From Variovorax paradoxus (GTDB lineage: Bacteria > Pseudomonadota > Gammaproteobacteria > Burkholderiales > Burkholderiaceae_C): 64,000 nt of DNA. The translations under genes were made by a program, and so were the position numbers. Shown in pieces: positions 1 through 9,086 of the stretch (its first letter is position 1; every line of letters begins with the position of its first letter). The notes beneath the pieces are model-generated. The model ran no database searches, was not told where the DNA came from, and was given only the letters and a program-made list of their open reading frames with translations. The DNA is taken from contig NZ_JAGGNW010000011.1 in the NCBI RefSeq assembly GCF_018614875.1, forward strand, positions 248,001 through 312,000, given 5' to 3'.

Positions 1-1026
1 GGTACCGCATTGGCCGGCGCGGCCTGGCGCGGCGCGCTGGATGCCGGCGACGCGGTTCGCATCATGACGGGCGCGGTCATGCCCGAAGGGCTCGACACCG
101 TGATTCCGCAGGAATTCTGCAAGGTCGACGGCGACCGCGTGCGCTTTCCCGCCAAGGTGCTTCGCCGTGGCGACAACCGCCGCTTTGCCGGCGAAGACCT
201 CATGCAGGGCCAGCCGGCCTTGCGGCGCGGCGAGCGACTGTCGCCCGCCGCGCTGGGCATGGTCGCGAGCCTGGGACTGCCTTCGGTGCCCGCGCTGCGG
301 CGGCTGCGTGTGGCCTATTTTTCGACCGGCGACGAGATCCTGAGCCTCGGCGAGCCGCCGCGCGAAGGCGCGGTGTACGACAGCAACCGCTACACGGTGT
401 TCGGCCTGCTCACGCGGCTGGGCTGCGAAGTGCTCGACCTGGGGCTGGTACGCGACGATCCGGCCGCCCTCGCGGCCACGCTGCAGCGAGCCGCCAGCGA
501 GGCCGACGCCATCATCACCAGCGGCGGCGTGAGCGTCGGCGCCGCCGACCATACGCGCGCCGTGATGCAGCAGCTCGGCGACATGGCCTTCTGGCGCATT
601 GCGATGCGTCCCGGCCGGCCGATGGCGGTCGGGCTCGTTCCGCGCGAACAGGCTGCGCCGCGGCCAGGCTCCGCGGTGCTCTTCGGCCTACCCGGCAATC
701 CGGTGGCCGTCATGGTCACCTTTCTCGCCTTCGTGCGGCCAGCCTTGCTGCGCATGATGGGATGCCACGAGACGGCCGCGGCGCCGGCGCCCCTGCTGCG
801 CGCGCGCGCCGTGAGCGCCATCCGCAAGAAGCCCGGCCGCACCGAATACCAGCGCGGCTTCGTGCAGGCGGTGGCCGGTGCCCTGCCCGAGGTTCGCATT
901 GCCGGCAACCAGGGCTCTGGCGTGCTGAGCTCGATGGTCGAGGCCAACGGGCTCGTGGTGCTGCACCACGATCAGGGCAACGTGGCGGCAGGCGACGAAG
1001 TCGACGTGATGATGCTGGAGGCTTAG
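1..1026 (+). CDS. moeA: Molybdopterin molybdenumtransferase, 5'-truncated by the window edge
   Basis: The frame is open from base 1, so the N-terminus lies outside the window. MoeA inserts molybdate into adenylylated molybdopterin in the last step of molybdenum cofactor synthesis. The MoaB/Mog-like cofactor-binding domain is visible with TSGGVSVGAADHT (about residues 168-180 of what is present), followed by the FGLPGNPVAVMV motif and the C-terminal beta-barrel domain IV. It ends 12 bp from the convergent rnhA stop. Nothing is odd beyond the truncation. The assignment follows from clear MoeA motifs. Confidence 0.93.
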   Translation, partial: GTALAGAAWRGALDAGDAVRIMTGAVMPEGLDTVIPQEFCKVDGDRVRFPAKVLRRGDNRRFAGEDLMQGQPALRRGERLSPAALGMVASLGLPSVPALRRLRVAYFSTGDEILSLGEPPREGAVYDSNRYTVFGLLTRLGCEVLDLGLVRDDPAALAATLQRAASEADAIITSGGVSVGAADHTRAVMQQLGDMAFWRIAMRPGRPMAVGLVPREQAAPRPGSAVLFGLPGNPVAVMVTFLAFVRPALLRMMGCHETAAAPAPLLRARAVSAIRKKPGRTEYQRGFVQAVAGALPEVRIAGNQGSGVLSSMVEANGLVVLHHDQGNVAAGDEVDVMMLEA

Positions 1027-1038
1027 CTCGCGCCCGGC

Positions 1039-1488
1039 TCAGATCCGGCCCAGGGCCTTGTCCACGCCCCTGTTGGCGAGCATGTCGGCGCGTTCGTTGC
1101 CGACGTCGCCCGAGTGGCCCTTGACCCAGCGCCATTCGATCAGGTGGCCTCCGTCGGCCACCAGTTTGTCGAGTTTCTGCCAGAGCTCGACGTTCTTGAC
1201 CGGCTGCTTGGTCGAGGTACGCCAGCCCTTGGCCTTCCAGCCGCGAATCCATTCGGTGATGCCCATGCGCACGTACTGGCTGTCGAGGTAGAGGATGACC
1301 TTGCAGGGCCGCTTGAGCGCGGCCAGGCCCTCGATCACGGCGGTGAGTTCCATCCGGTTGTTGGTGGTGTTGAGTTCGCCGCCGAACAGTTCCTTTTCGG
1401 TGGCGCCCGACTTGAGCCACGCGCCCCAGCCGCCGGGGCCGGGGTTGCCTTTGCAGGCGCCATCGGTGTAGATCACGACTTCGTTCAA
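1039..1488 (-). CDS. rnhA: Ribonuclease HI, TTG start
   Basis: Cytoplasmic nuclease that degrades the RNA strand of RNA-DNA hybrids. The protein is 149 aa, close to the usual 150-155. The catalytic carboxylates are all visible: D9 in YTDG, E47 in NNRMEL, D69 in YLDS and D135 in NERAD, plus H125 in KGHSGD. There is no ATG near the family N-terminus; TTG at 1486-1488 gives the expected [10 protein letters not shown] start and has a purine-rich AAGAAGGAAAAG stretch upstream. The open frame continues much further upstream, but that part is the shadow of the methyltransferase gene. Convergent with moeA and 32 bp after the methyltransferase, so probably co-transcribed with it. Confidence 0.93.
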   Translation of the reverse strand: MNEVVIYTDGACKGNPGPGGWGAWLKSGATEKELFGGELNTTNNRMELTAVIEGLAALKRPCKVILYLDSQYVRMGITEWIRGWKAKGWRTSTKQPVKNVELWQKLDKLVADGGHLIEWRWVKGHSGDVGNERADMLANRGVDKALGRI

Positions 1489-1520
1489 AGCGCTCTTTTC
1501 CTTCTTCTTCAATTCAATGT

Positions 1521-2297
1521 TCAATCGGTGCCGTCGGCCCTGGCCTTGTGCATCTTGCCTGCGATGGGTACCGGTGCGGTGGCGCGCGCCGCCGCGCGAC
1601 GCCAGTCGGCGCTGAGCAGGCGCATGCCGCGCACCCGCTTGACCGCCACCAGGAAATACGCCGCGCCGAAAATGGGCCACCACCGCTCGCCGGCGGTGTC
1701 CATCCAGCGGCAGCGTTCGAGCCACGCCTCGCTGCGCACCGCGGGCCGGTAGACGCCAAAGCGCCCCGACTCCACCTCGAAGCTCAAGAGCCGCAGCCAG
1801 TCGCGCATGCGCCAGTAGCCGATGAACTCGCCGCCCTCGGGCAGGAAGAGATCGCCGAACCCGAGCTTGCGGTACAGGTGCGCGCGGCGCTGCCGCATGC
1901 CCCAGAGGCTGGTCGGATTGAGCCCGCAGATCACCACGCGGCCCTCGGGCACCAGCACCCGCTCCACTTCCCGCAAGGCCGCGTGGGGGTCCTGGCTCAG
2001 TTCCAGCGCATGCGGCAGCACCACCAGGTCGAGGCTGTTGGCGGCAAACGGCAGCGCCGCAAAATCGGTGAACAGCGCCGCCCTTCTGGACTGCTGGTCG
2101 GGGTCGGGCAGAGCCAGCCAGCGGTGCGGCATGCGGTTGGTGCGCAGGCCATCGACCTCGGCGGCACCGAGCTGCAGCGCGTGATAGCCGAAAACATCCG
2201 CCACGGCCTCGTCGAACTGGGCCTGCTCCCACGCCAGCAGGTAGCGGCCGGGGGGGGTCGCGAACCAATCCTGCAAACCTATAATTTGACCGCTCAT
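1521..2297 (-). CDS. Class I SAM-dependent methyltransferase domain protein
   Basis: 258 aa. The N-terminal [18 protein letters not shown] stretch is typical of a betaproteobacterial methyltransferase-like family found beside gloB and rnhA. The SAM-binding fold is recognisable from [22 protein letters not shown] and the [16 protein letters not shown] strand-turn after it, but the classical GxGxG loop is weak, so the true substrate and even catalytic activity are uncertain. I start it at the ATG complementary to 2295-2297 because the family begins just before LQDWF. That start codon shares two bases with the gloB start on the other strand. It is probably transcribed together with rnhA. Confidence 0.8.
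   Translation of the reverse strand: MSGQIIGLQDWFATPPGRYLLAWEQAQFDEAVADVFGYHALQLGAAEVDGLRTNRMPHRWLALPDPDQQSRRAALFTDFAALPFAANSLDLVVLPHALELSQDPHAALREVERVLVPEGRVVICGLNPTSLWGMRQRRAHLYRKLGFGDLFLPEGGEFIGYWRMRDWLRLLSFEVESGRFGVYRPAVRSEAWLERCRWMDTAGERWWPIFGAAYFLVAVKRVRGMRLLSADWRRAAARATAPVPIAGKMHKARADGTD
2280..2285 (+). promoter_or_regulatory. Perfect -10 hexamer for gloB
   Basis: TATAAT ends 10 bases before the gloB ATG, so the transcript would have a leader of only a few bases. No convincing -35 was seen 16-18 bp upstream, in the GGGGGGGTCGCG stretch. Since the divergent methyltransferase starts here too, the promoter sits inside its first codons. Confidence 0.45.
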
Positions 2298-3075
2298 GAC
2301 CCTCGTTCCGCTGCCCGCCTTCGCTGACAACTACATCTGGATGCTGCAGGACGGCTCCAACGCGATCGTGGTGGACCCGGGCGACGCTCAACCGGTGTTC
2401 GACGCCTTGGCGCGCAACAAGCTGCAGCTCGCCGCGATTCTAGTCACGCATCATCACGCCGATCACACGGGTGGCGTGGCCGCGCTCCAGGCGGCAACCG
2501 GCGCACCGGTCTTCGGCCCGGCGCGCGAGCGCATTCCCGGGCCCTTCACGCCGCTGTCGCACGGCGACAGTGCCGATGTGCTCGGACTGCGCTTTTCGGT
2601 CATCGACGTGCCGGGCCACACGGCCGGCCACATCGCCTACTTCCTGCCCGCGCGCCAGGGCCGCGCGCCGCTGCTTTTTTGCGGCGACACGCTTTTCTCC
2701 GGCGGCTGCGGCCGGCTGTTCGAAGGCACGCCGGCGCAAATGCTGGCTTCGCTCGATGCGCTTGCGGCGCTGCCGGGCGACAGCCGTGTGTGCTGTGCGC
2801 ACGAATACACACTTGCTAACCTGCGTTTCGCCCGCGCGGTGGAACCCGGCAATGCCGATCTGACTCAGTACATCGCGCACTGCGAAAGCCTGCGCGCGCA
2901 AGAGCTGCCCACGCTGCCTTCGCAACTGGCCACCGAACGCCGAATCAACCCCTTTCTTCGCAGCCGCGAAGCCACTGTCCTTAGAGCGGTGCGCGAGCAC
3001 GCCGAGCTTTCCGCCGATGCGGCCGAAGCCGACGTGTTCGCCGCGCTGCGCCAATGGAAAAACGACTTCCGATGA
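2296..3075 (+). CDS. gloB: Hydroxyacylglutathione hydrolase (glyoxalase II)
   Basis: 259 aa metallo-beta-lactamase-fold hydrolase that converts S-D-lactoylglutathione to glutathione and D-lactate, the second step of methylglyoxal detoxification. The zinc-binding [10 protein letters not shown] motif is at residues 51-60, with further ligands in the GHTAGH and FCGDTLF segments and the [10 protein letters not shown] motif typical of glyoxalase II. The C-terminal helical substrate-binding domain ends in NPFLRSRE. Its ATG overlaps the divergent methyltransferase start by two bases, and its TGA overlaps the next gene as ATGA, so the two downstream genes are translationally coupled. Confidence 0.95.
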   Translation: MTLVPLPAFADNYIWMLQDGSNAIVVDPGDAQPVFDALARNKLQLAAILVTHHHADHTGGVAALQAATGAPVFGPARERIPGPFTPLSHGDSADVLGLRFSVIDVPGHTAGHIAYFLPARQGRAPLLFCGDTLFSGGCGRLFEGTPAQMLASLDALAALPGDSRVCCAHEYTLANLRFARAVEPGNADLTQYIAHCESLRAQELPTLPSQLATERRINPFLRSREATVLRAVREHAELSADAAEADVFAALRQWKNDFR

Positions 3076-4685
3076 AACTTATCGCTGCTGCCTGCCTTGC
3101 AGGCTCACTGTTGCTCGCGGGCTGCGCGGGCACCACCAGCCCGACTTCCTCCACCACCTCCACGCAATCCACCGCCACCGCCGGCGGCACCGGCTCCAAG
3201 GCTTCCGGCAGCGCGGCTTCGGTCTATCCGGGCGGGCCGCTCACCCCCATCACCAGCAGCGAAGCCCATTCGCAGAGCGTCGTCACGCTGGCGCCGCCCG
3301 CCGACATGTGGGACCGCATCCGCCGCGGCTTCAAGATGCCGAACCTCGAAAGCGACCTGGTGCGCGACCGCGAGCAGTGGTATGCCAGCCGGCCCGACTA
3401 CATCCAGCGCATGACCGAGCGCTCGAACAAGTACATCTTCCACATCGTCGAAGAGCTCGAGCGGCGCAACATGCCGACCGAACTCGCGCTGCTGCCGTAC
3501 ATCGAGAGCGCGTTCAACCCGCAGGCCATCTCCAGTGCGCGCGCCGCGGGCATGTGGCAGTTCATGCCGGCCACCGGAACCGACTTCGATCTGAAGCAGA
3601 ACATCTTCCGCGACGACAGGCGCGACGTGCTGGCGTCGACGCGCGCCGCGCTGGACTACCTGCAGAAGCTCTACGGCATGTTCGGCGACTGGCAGCTCGC
3701 CCTGGCCGCCTACAACTGGGGCGAAGGCAGCGTGAGCCGCGCAATCGCCAAGAACCAGCGCCTGGGCCTGCCCACCACCTACAGCGATCTTTCCATGCCG
3801 GCCGAAACGCGGCTCTATGTGCCCAAGCTGCAGGCGGTGAAGAACATCGTGGCCAATCCGCAGGGGTTCAACACCGAGCTGCCGCTGATCGCGAACCACC
3901 CGTATTTCCAGACCGTGACGCTCACGCGCGACCTCGACGTCGAGCTGGCCGCCAAGCTGGCCGACGTCCGGCTCGAAGACTTCCGCGCCCTCAACCCGGC
4001 CGCGCACAAGCCGGTGCTGCTTGCCGCCGGCACACCGCAGATCCTGCTGCCCTGGGACAACGCGGCCGTGTTCCAGCGCAACTTCGATGCGTACACGCAA
4101 GGCCAGTACGCCAGCTGGACGGCCTGGGTCGTTCCCACCACGATGACGGTGGCCGACGCCGCCCAGCGGTCGGGCATGAGCGAGGCCGACCTGCGCGCGC
4201 TCAACAGCATCCCGCCGCGCATGCTCATCAAGAGCGGCTCGACGCTCATCGTGCCGCGCGGCGCCCGCGTCAAGGAAGACGTGACGGCACTGGTGGCGGA
4301 CAGCGGCCAGCTGAGCTTCCAGCCCGAAATCGTCAATCGCCGCACCACCGTCAAGGCGGGGCGCAACGACAGCGTGGCCAGCATCGCGCGCCGCTACAAG
4401 CTCAAGCCCGACAGCGTGGCCGAGTGGAACGACGTCAAGCTCAACCACGCGTTCAAGCGCGGCTACAGCGTGGTGGTGTACCTGCCGGTCCGGGCCGCGG
4501 CCGAAGCCCGTGTCGGCTCGGGCGCGGGATCGGCTCGCGGCCGCGCCGTCGCAACAACCGCGCGGCGCGGCAGCAGCCCGGTGAAGGCGGTTGCCGCACG
4601 CGGCGTCAATGTGGTGAAGTCGCCGGCGGGCAAGCAGGTCGTGCGCGAGAAGCGCGGCGGCACCCCGTCGAAGAAGAAGCGCTGA
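3072..4685 (+). CDS. mltD: Membrane-bound lytic murein transglycosylase D with LysM repeats
   Basis: 537 aa outer-membrane lipoprotein that cleaves peptidoglycan glycan strands. The signal peptide ends in the lipobox LLAGC (Cys18). A Ser/Thr/Gly-rich linker is followed by the SLT domain, with catalytic Glu145 in [11 protein letters not shown], then [12 protein letters not shown] and the [11 protein letters not shown] motif. At least two LysM-like peptidoglycan-binding repeats follow, at roughly 330-380 and 400-450, and the tail is Lys/Arg-rich. The ATG at 3072 is preferred to an in-frame ATG 18 bases upstream because it starts right at the signal peptide and forms ATGA with the gloB stop. Confidence 0.93.
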   Translation: MKLIAAACLAGSLLLAGCAGTTSPTSSTTSTQSTATAGGTGSKASGSAASVYPGGPLTPITSSEAHSQSVVTLAPPADMWDRIRRGFKMPNLESDLVRDREQWYASRPDYIQRMTERSNKYIFHIVEELERRNMPTELALLPYIESAFNPQAISSARAAGMWQFMPATGTDFDLKQNIFRDDRRDVLASTRAALDYLQKLYGMFGDWQLALAAYNWGEGSVSRAIAKNQRLGLPTTYSDLSMPAETRLYVPKLQAVKNIVANPQGFNTELPLIANHPYFQTVTLTRDLDVELAAKLADVRLEDFRALNPAAHKPVLLAAGTPQILLPWDNAAVFQRNFDAYTQGQYASWTAWVVPTTMTVADAAQRSGMSEADLRALNSIPPRMLIKSGSTLIVPRGARVKEDVTALVADSGQLSFQPEIVNRRTTVKAGRNDSVASIARRYKLKPDSVAEWNDVKLNHAFKRGYSVVVYLPVRAAAEARVGSGAGSARGRAVATTARRGSSPVKAVAARGVNVVKSPAGKQVVREKRGGTPSKKKR

Positions 4686-4722
4686 AACCCAACCGGCGGC
4701 AGCCCAAGGCCCTGGCGCGCCA

Positions 4723-5556
4723 CTAGAGTTTTTCGGTCTCCCCGCTGCGCGGCTGCCACTTCATCAGGCGTTTCTCGATCAGGCCGACAAGGCCGTCGAG
4801 CAGCAGCGCAAAGGCCGTCAGCACCACGATGCCGGCAAAGACGGTGTTCACGTCGAAGGTGCCTTCGGCCTGAAGGATCAGGTAGCCCACGCCGCGCGCC
4901 GAGCCCAGGTACTCCCCGACCACCGCGCCGACGAAAGCCAGGCCCACCGACGTGTGCAGGCTCGAGAACACCCAGCTCGTCGCGCTCGGCAGGTACACCG
5001 TGCGAAGCAGCTGCCGCTGGTTGGCGCCGAGCATCTTCGCATTGGCCAACACCACCGGGCTCACCTCGCGCACGCCCTGGTAGACGTTGAAGAAGACGAT
5101 GAAGAACACCAGCGTGACGGCCAGCGCCACCTTGCTCCAGATGCCCAGCCCGAACCACAGCGCGAAGATCGGCGCCAGGATCACGCGCGGCATCGAGTTG
5201 GCGGCCTTGATGTAGGGGTCGAGGATCAGGCTCGCCGTGGGCGCCAGCGCCAGCCAGAGCCCGCAGGCCAGGCCGAGCACGGTGCCGATGCCGAAGGCCA
5301 GCACCGTTTCGAGCAGCGTGGTGCCCAGATGCCGGTAGATGTCGGCATTGCCTTTCAGCCCCTCGGGGAACAGCAGGTTCGGCGGCACCTCGAACGGCAG
5401 GAACCAGCTCCAGACGCGCCCTGCCACCTGGATCGGCTCGCCAAGAAAAAAGGCGATCTGCTGGTTGCGCGACGCCACATGCCAGCCCACCAGGATGATC
5501 GCAAGCAGCATCAGCTGCCAGAAGCGCGCATTGCGTTCGTTCAGGCGCGGCATCAT
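4723..5556 (-). CDS. ABC transporter permease (nitrate/sulfonate/taurine-type)
   Basis: 277 aa inner-membrane protein with about six transmembrane helices and the BPD-type EAA loop (EVSPVVLANAKMLGANQRQL), which contacts the ATPase. The family is SsuC/TauC/NrtB-like. Its ATG overlaps the end of the ATP-binding gene by 4 bp (ATGA), so the two are translationally coupled. With the substrate-binding protein at 6414-7448 it forms a full importer. The substrate cannot be deduced: no sulfonate or taurine monooxygenase lies nearby. It converges with mltD across 37 bp without an obvious terminator hairpin. Confidence 0.88.
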   Translation of the reverse strand: MMPRLNERNARFWQLMLLAIILVGWHVASRNQQIAFFLGEPIQVAGRVWSWFLPFEVPPNLLFPEGLKGNADIYRHLGTTLLETVLAFGIGTVLGLACGLWLALAPTASLILDPYIKAANSMPRVILAPIFALWFGLGIWSKVALAVTLVFFIVFFNVYQGVREVSPVVLANAKMLGANQRQLLRTVYLPSATSWVFSSLHTSVGLAFVGAVVGEYLGSARGVGYLILQAEGTFDVNTVFAGIVVLTAFALLLDGLVGLIEKRLMKWQPRSGETEKL

Positions 5557-6368
5557 GCGGCCTTCCTCAGCTGCTGGGCGTAGCCCTTGAGCACCTCGTC
5601 GCGCAGCACCTCCCAGATCTGCGTATGCAGCTCGACGAAGCGCGGCTGCGTGCGCACCTCGGCCACGTCGCGCGGGCGTGCGAGATCGATGGCGAACTCG
5701 CCGATCGGATGCGTGGCCGGGCCGGCCGACAGCACCACGACACGGTCGCTCATCGCTATGGCTTCATCGAGGTCGTGCGTGATGAAGAGCACGGCCTTCT
5801 TCTTTGCGCTCCACAGATCGAGCACCTCGTTCTCCATCAATTGCCGCGTCTGGACGTCGAGCGCGCTGAAGGGCTCGTCCATCAGGATGATGTCGGGGTC
5901 GAGCACGAGTGTCTGCGCCAGCGCCACACGCTTGCGCATGCCGCCCGAGAGCTGGTGCGGATAACGGTCGCCAAAGCCCGAGAGGCCCACGCGCGAAAGC
6001 CACGCCTCGGCCTGCCCGCGCGCATCGGCATCGGGCACGCCGCGGTATTGCAGCCCCACCATCACGTTGTCGATGGCGCTGCGCCACGGCATCAGCGCCT
6101 CGGTCTGGAACATGTAGCCGGCACGCGCATTCACGCCCGACAGTGTCTGCCCGAAGACCTTGATGGTGCCCGACGAAGGCGCGAGCAAGCCGGCGCCCAC
6201 GTTCAGCAGGGTCGACTTGCCGCACCCCGTGGGTCCCACCACCGAGACGAATTCCCCTGCCCTCACGCGCAGCGTGGTGTCGGCCACCGCGGTGTAGCGC
6301 TGGCCCGGGTCGTCCTTCGAATGGAAGGTGCAGCTGATGGAGAGAAGCTCGAGTGCGTAGTCGGACAT
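5553..6368 (-). CDS. ABC transporter ATP-binding protein (nitrate/sulfonate/taurine-type)
   Basis: 271 aa ATPase of the SsuB/TauB family. Walker A is GPTGCGKST (about residues 45-53), the signature LSGGMRKR precedes Walker B IILMDEPFSALD, and the switch His is in FITHDLDEA. The ATG lies only six bases after the T-run of a minus-strand terminator hairpin and has no visible Shine-Dalgarno sequence, because the hairpin occupies that position. Expression of this gene and the permease should therefore be lower than that of the upstream substrate-binding protein. Confidence 0.9.
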   Translation of the reverse strand: MSDYALELLSISCTFHSKDDPGQRYTAVADTTLRVRAGEFVSVVGPTGCGKSTLLNVGAGLLAPSSGTIKVFGQTLSGVNARAGYMFQTEALMPWRSAIDNVMVGLQYRGVPDADARGQAEAWLSRVGLSGFGDRYPHQLSGGMRKRVALAQTLVLDPDIILMDEPFSALDVQTRQLMENEVLDLWSAKKKAVLFITHDLDEAIAMSDRVVVLSAGPATHPIGEFAIDLARPRDVAEVRTQPRFVELHTQIWEVLRDEVLKGYAQQLRKAA

Positions 6369-6373
6369 GGCAT

Positions 6374-6395
6374 AAAAAACCCGGCCGAGGCCGGG
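6374..6395 (-). terminator. Intrinsic terminator between binding protein and ATPase genes
   Basis: The minus-strand hairpin CCCGGCCTCGGCCGGG (6380-6395) is followed by six T residues (6379-6374). It sits inside the operon, after the substrate-binding protein gene and directly before the ATPase start, so it probably lowers transcription into the membrane components. Confidence 0.75.
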
Positions 6396-6413
6396 TCGCG
6401 GGGACGTTCGGAG

Positions 6414-7448
6414 TCAGGCTTTGAACCTGTCTTTCGCGCGCCTAGCAAAATCGTTGGTGTAGGTTTTCGTGAGGTCGATCTTGTCGGCCTTCACAGTGGT
6501 GTCGAAACTCGAGATGGCAGTGAGCGCCGTCTTGGGACCGTCGGCCGGCACGAGGCCGTCGGTGGCGATCGATTCGCGCACCTTGTCGAAAGAAGCAAGG
6601 TACAGCGCGCGGTCGCCGAGCAGGTAGGTTTCGGGCACCGTCTTGATGATGTCGCCGGGCCCGGCCGTCTGCAGCCACTTGAGGCCATGGACGATGGCAT
6701 TGGCCAGCGCCTGGCAGGTATTGGGATTCTTCTGGATGAAGTCCATCGGCGCGTAGAGGCAGGCCGCGGGCATCGGCCCGCCGAACACCTGCTGCGTGCC
6801 CTTGAGCGTGCGCGTGTCGCTGATGATCTTGACGTCGCCCTTCTGCTCGAGCATGGTCATGACGGGGTCGGTGTTGCTGATGGCGTCGATCTGGCCCGAG
6901 CGCAGCGCCGTGAGCGCGCCGGCCGCCACGCCCACGCCGATGTAGCTCACGTCGCTGGCCTTGAGGCCGCCGCGCGACAGCACGAGATTGGCCACCATGT
7001 TGGTCGAGGAGCCCGGCGCCGAGACACCGATCTTCTTGCCCTTGAGATCCGGAATGCCTGTGTAGCCCGCCATGTTCTTGGTCGACACGCCCACCGCGAT
7101 CTGCGGCGCACGGCCCTGCAGCACGAAGGCCTGGAAGAACTGGTTCTTGGCCTGCAGGTTGATGGTGTGCTCGTAGGCGCCGGAGCACACGTCCGCCGAT
7201 CCGCCCACCACGGCCTGCAGCGCGCGTGCGCCGCCGGCGAAATCGGAGATCTCGACGTCGAGGCCTTCGGCCTTGAAATAACCGAGCTGTTCGGAAATGG
7301 TGAGCGGCAAGTAGTAGAACGCCGCCTTGCCCCCCACCGCGATGGAAATCTTCGTCTTCTCGAGCTTGGCTTGCGCAAAGACCCGCGGCAACGCAATCGT
7401 TGCGGCAGCGACGGCGGACGCGGTCATGAGGGTTCTGCGATGGAGCAT
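6414..7448 (-). CDS. ABC transporter substrate-binding protein (NMT1/THI5-like)
   Basis: 344 aa periplasmic binding protein with an N-terminal signal peptide (MLHRRTLMTASAVAAATIAL, cleavage near VFA-QA); the RR pair could mean Tat export. The mature part has the SsuA/THI5-like fold: YYLPLTISEQLGYFKAEGLD, then GGSADV and the DLKGKKIGVSAPGSST hinge segment. It is the first gene of a three-gene importer operon and is separated from the rest by a terminator. The ligand is unknown; the family binds sulfonates, nitrate, pyrimidines or aromatic acids. Confidence 0.88.
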   Translation of the reverse strand: MLHRRTLMTASAVAAATIALPRVFAQAKLEKTKISIAVGGKAAFYYLPLTISEQLGYFKAEGLDVEISDFAGGARALQAVVGGSADVCSGAYEHTINLQAKNQFFQAFVLQGRAPQIAVGVSTKNMAGYTGIPDLKGKKIGVSAPGSSTNMVANLVLSRGGLKASDVSYIGVGVAAGALTALRSGQIDAISNTDPVMTMLEQKGDVKIISDTRTLKGTQQVFGGPMPAACLYAPMDFIQKNPNTCQALANAIVHGLKWLQTAGPGDIIKTVPETYLLGDRALYLASFDKVRESIATDGLVPADGPKTALTAISSFDTTVKADKIDLTKTYTNDFARRAKDRFKA

Positions 7449-7619
7449 GGAGCAATCCTGCGGGGCTCTTGATTCTGGTGGACTGAATCGAGCTTAGGGG
7501 TGCGCCCCCGTTGCCTGCATCGGGGTCATCCCGTGCGGGTTTCCACGTAAGCATGAAGGCCTCGACGAGGCCTGTGTCGAACGGCCAGTTGCGCAGCGCC
7601 GCAAAGGCTTTTTGCGCGC

Positions 7620-8012
7620 TTACCGCGCGACAAAAAGAATCGCGATATTGACCAGGAAACCCAGCGCCCAGACCGCGCTGCGCGCGGAGCCGATGCCCTT
7701 GATGTAGAGCGCGATATAGATCACACGCAATACGACATAGGCCGCCGCCAGCATGTCGAGCCGCGCCTGCGCGGCACCGAGCTGATGCGCAATGATCACC
7801 GCCCCGATGAAGAACGGAAGACCTTCGAAGCTGTTGGCTTGCGCGCAGTTGGCGCGCGCGCGCCAGCCGGTCTGCCTTGCCGCCCAGTCGCGCGGTTGCA
7901 TGTTGTCGTGCGGACCGAAACCGCCGGCCTTGGCGATCCATGCCGCGAAATACGGCAGGCCGCATGCGAGGAACACGCACCAATAGGCGACAGTGAGCAA
8001 GGAAAAGGTCAT
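7620..8012 (-). CDS. MAPEG family membrane protein
   Basis: 130 aa with about four transmembrane helices. The family signature is the arginine/asparagine-rich segment RARANCAQANSFEGLPFF followed by hydrophobic helices, as in MAPEG proteins (membrane-associated proteins in eicosanoid and glutathione metabolism). Bacterial members are mostly uncharacterised and may act on glutathione conjugates. A 171 bp stretch with no gene separates it from the upstream ABC operon. The start is the first ATG, in front of the first helix. Confidence 0.85.
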   Translation of the reverse strand: MTFSLLTVAYWCVFLACGLPYFAAWIAKAGGFGPHDNMQPRDWAARQTGWRARANCAQANSFEGLPFFIGAVIIAHQLGAAQARLDMLAAAYVVLRVIYIALYIKGIGSARSAVWALGFLVNIAILFVAR

Positions 8013-8057
8013 TTGGGGTTGTCTCCATCCGGCAGCGGCTGCAGCGGCCGCTGCACG

Positions 8058-8648
8058 CTATCGGCGGTCCACCAGGGCATGCGCAATGGTGCCGAGATCG
8101 ACGTACTCGAGCTCGCTGCCGGCGGGCACGCCGCGCGCGAGGCGCGTCACGTTGAGGCCGCGCTGCCTGAGCGCTTCGCCGATCACATGCGCGGTGGCTT
8201 CGCCCTCTGCCGTGAAGTTGGTGGCCAGGATGACTTCGCTCACCGTGCCGTCGAGCGCGCGGTCGAAGAGCTTCTGCAGGCCGATTTCCTTGGGCCCGAT
8301 GCCGTCGAGCGGGCTGAGCTTGCCCATCAGCACGAAGTAGTAGCCGCGGAAGGCTCCGGTGCGCTCGAGCGCGGCCTGGTCGGCGGGCGTTTCGACCACG
8401 CAGAGCTTGCCCGCGTCACGGCGCGTGTCGAGGCACACATTGCAGACCGGCGCTTCGGTGAAGGTGTTGCAGCGCTCGCAATGCCGCACGTTGCCGGCCG
8501 CCTGCTGCAAGGCGCGCGCGAGCAGCTGCGCGCCCTCGCGGTCGTGCTGCAGCAAGTGGAACGCCATGCGCGAGGCCGATTTGACGCCAACGCCGGGCAG
8601 GCGGCGCAATGCATCGACCAACGCGTCGAGCGAACTGGCGTCGGCCAT
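8058..8648 (-). CDS. recR: Recombination mediator protein RecR
   Basis: 196 aa protein of the RecFOR pathway, which loads RecA at SSB-coated gaps. Visible are the N-terminal helix-hairpin-helix ([16 protein letters not shown]), the C4 zinc finger (CERC to CNVC, about residues 56-71), and the Toprim domain beginning at [10 protein letters not shown] choose the ATG at 8646-8648; a TTG directly upstream is possible. It lies 7 bp after ybaB in the conserved dnaX-ybaB-recR operon. Confidence 0.95.
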   Translation of the reverse strand: MADASSLDALVDALRRLPGVGVKSASRMAFHLLQHDREGAQLLARALQQAAGNVRHCERCNTFTEAPVCNVCLDTRRDAGKLCVVETPADQAALERTGAFRGYYFVLMGKLSPLDGIGPKEIGLQKLFDRALDGTVSEVILATNFTAEGEATAHVIGEALRQRGLNVTRLARGVPAGSELEYVDLGTIAHALVDRR

Positions 8649-8655
8649 CAATGAC

Positions 8656-8988
8656 TCAGAACGGCAGCTTCATGCCAGGCGGGAGGCCCGGCATGCCGGC
8701 AGTGAGCTTGCCCATCTTCTGCTCGCTGGTTTCCTCAGCCTTGCGCACCGCGGCATTGAAGGCCGCGGCCACGAGGTCTTCGAGCATGTCCTTGTCGTCG
8801 GCCAGCAGGCTCGGGTCGATGGTGATGCGCTTGACGTCGTGCTTGCAGGTCATCACGACCTTGACCAGGCCGGCGCCCGACTCGCCTTCGACCTCGATGG
8901 TGGCCAGTTCTTCCTGGGCCTTCTTGAGGTTGTCCTGCATTGCCTGCGCCTGCTTCATGAGGCCGGCCAGTTGTCCTTTGTTGAACAT
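8656..8988 (-). CDS. ybaB: Nucleoid-associated protein, YbaB/EbfC family
   Basis: 110 aa small DNA-binding protein. The start at [15 protein letters not shown] fits the family; an upstream extension of the frame is untranslated. The body has the conserved [20 protein letters not shown] and [14 protein letters not shown] segments, and the C-terminus is the Gly/Pro/Met-rich tail typical of YbaB. It lies between dnaX and recR on the minus strand. Confidence 0.94.
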   Translation of the reverse strand: MFNKGQLAGLMKQAQAMQDNLKKAQEELATIEVEGESGAGLVKVVMTCKHDVKRITIDPSLLADDKDMLEDLVAAAFNAAVRKAEETSEQKMGKLTAGMPGLPPGMKLPF

Positions 8989-9086
8989 TGTTGGTCCTGA
9001 TTGGTTGGAAATGGGGGAAGGATAAGAGAGATGGCGGTCGAACCGGAATGCCGCAAGAGCCGGCACGGGTTTTCAGTAGCGTTCTG

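Noticed and set aside
1039-2391. A single 450 aa frame joining RNase HI to a long N-terminal region
   Set aside because: The upstream part is Arg/Gly/Ala-rich out-of-frame sequence antisense-free but in another frame of the methyltransferase gene; RNase HI alone has normal length from a TTG start.
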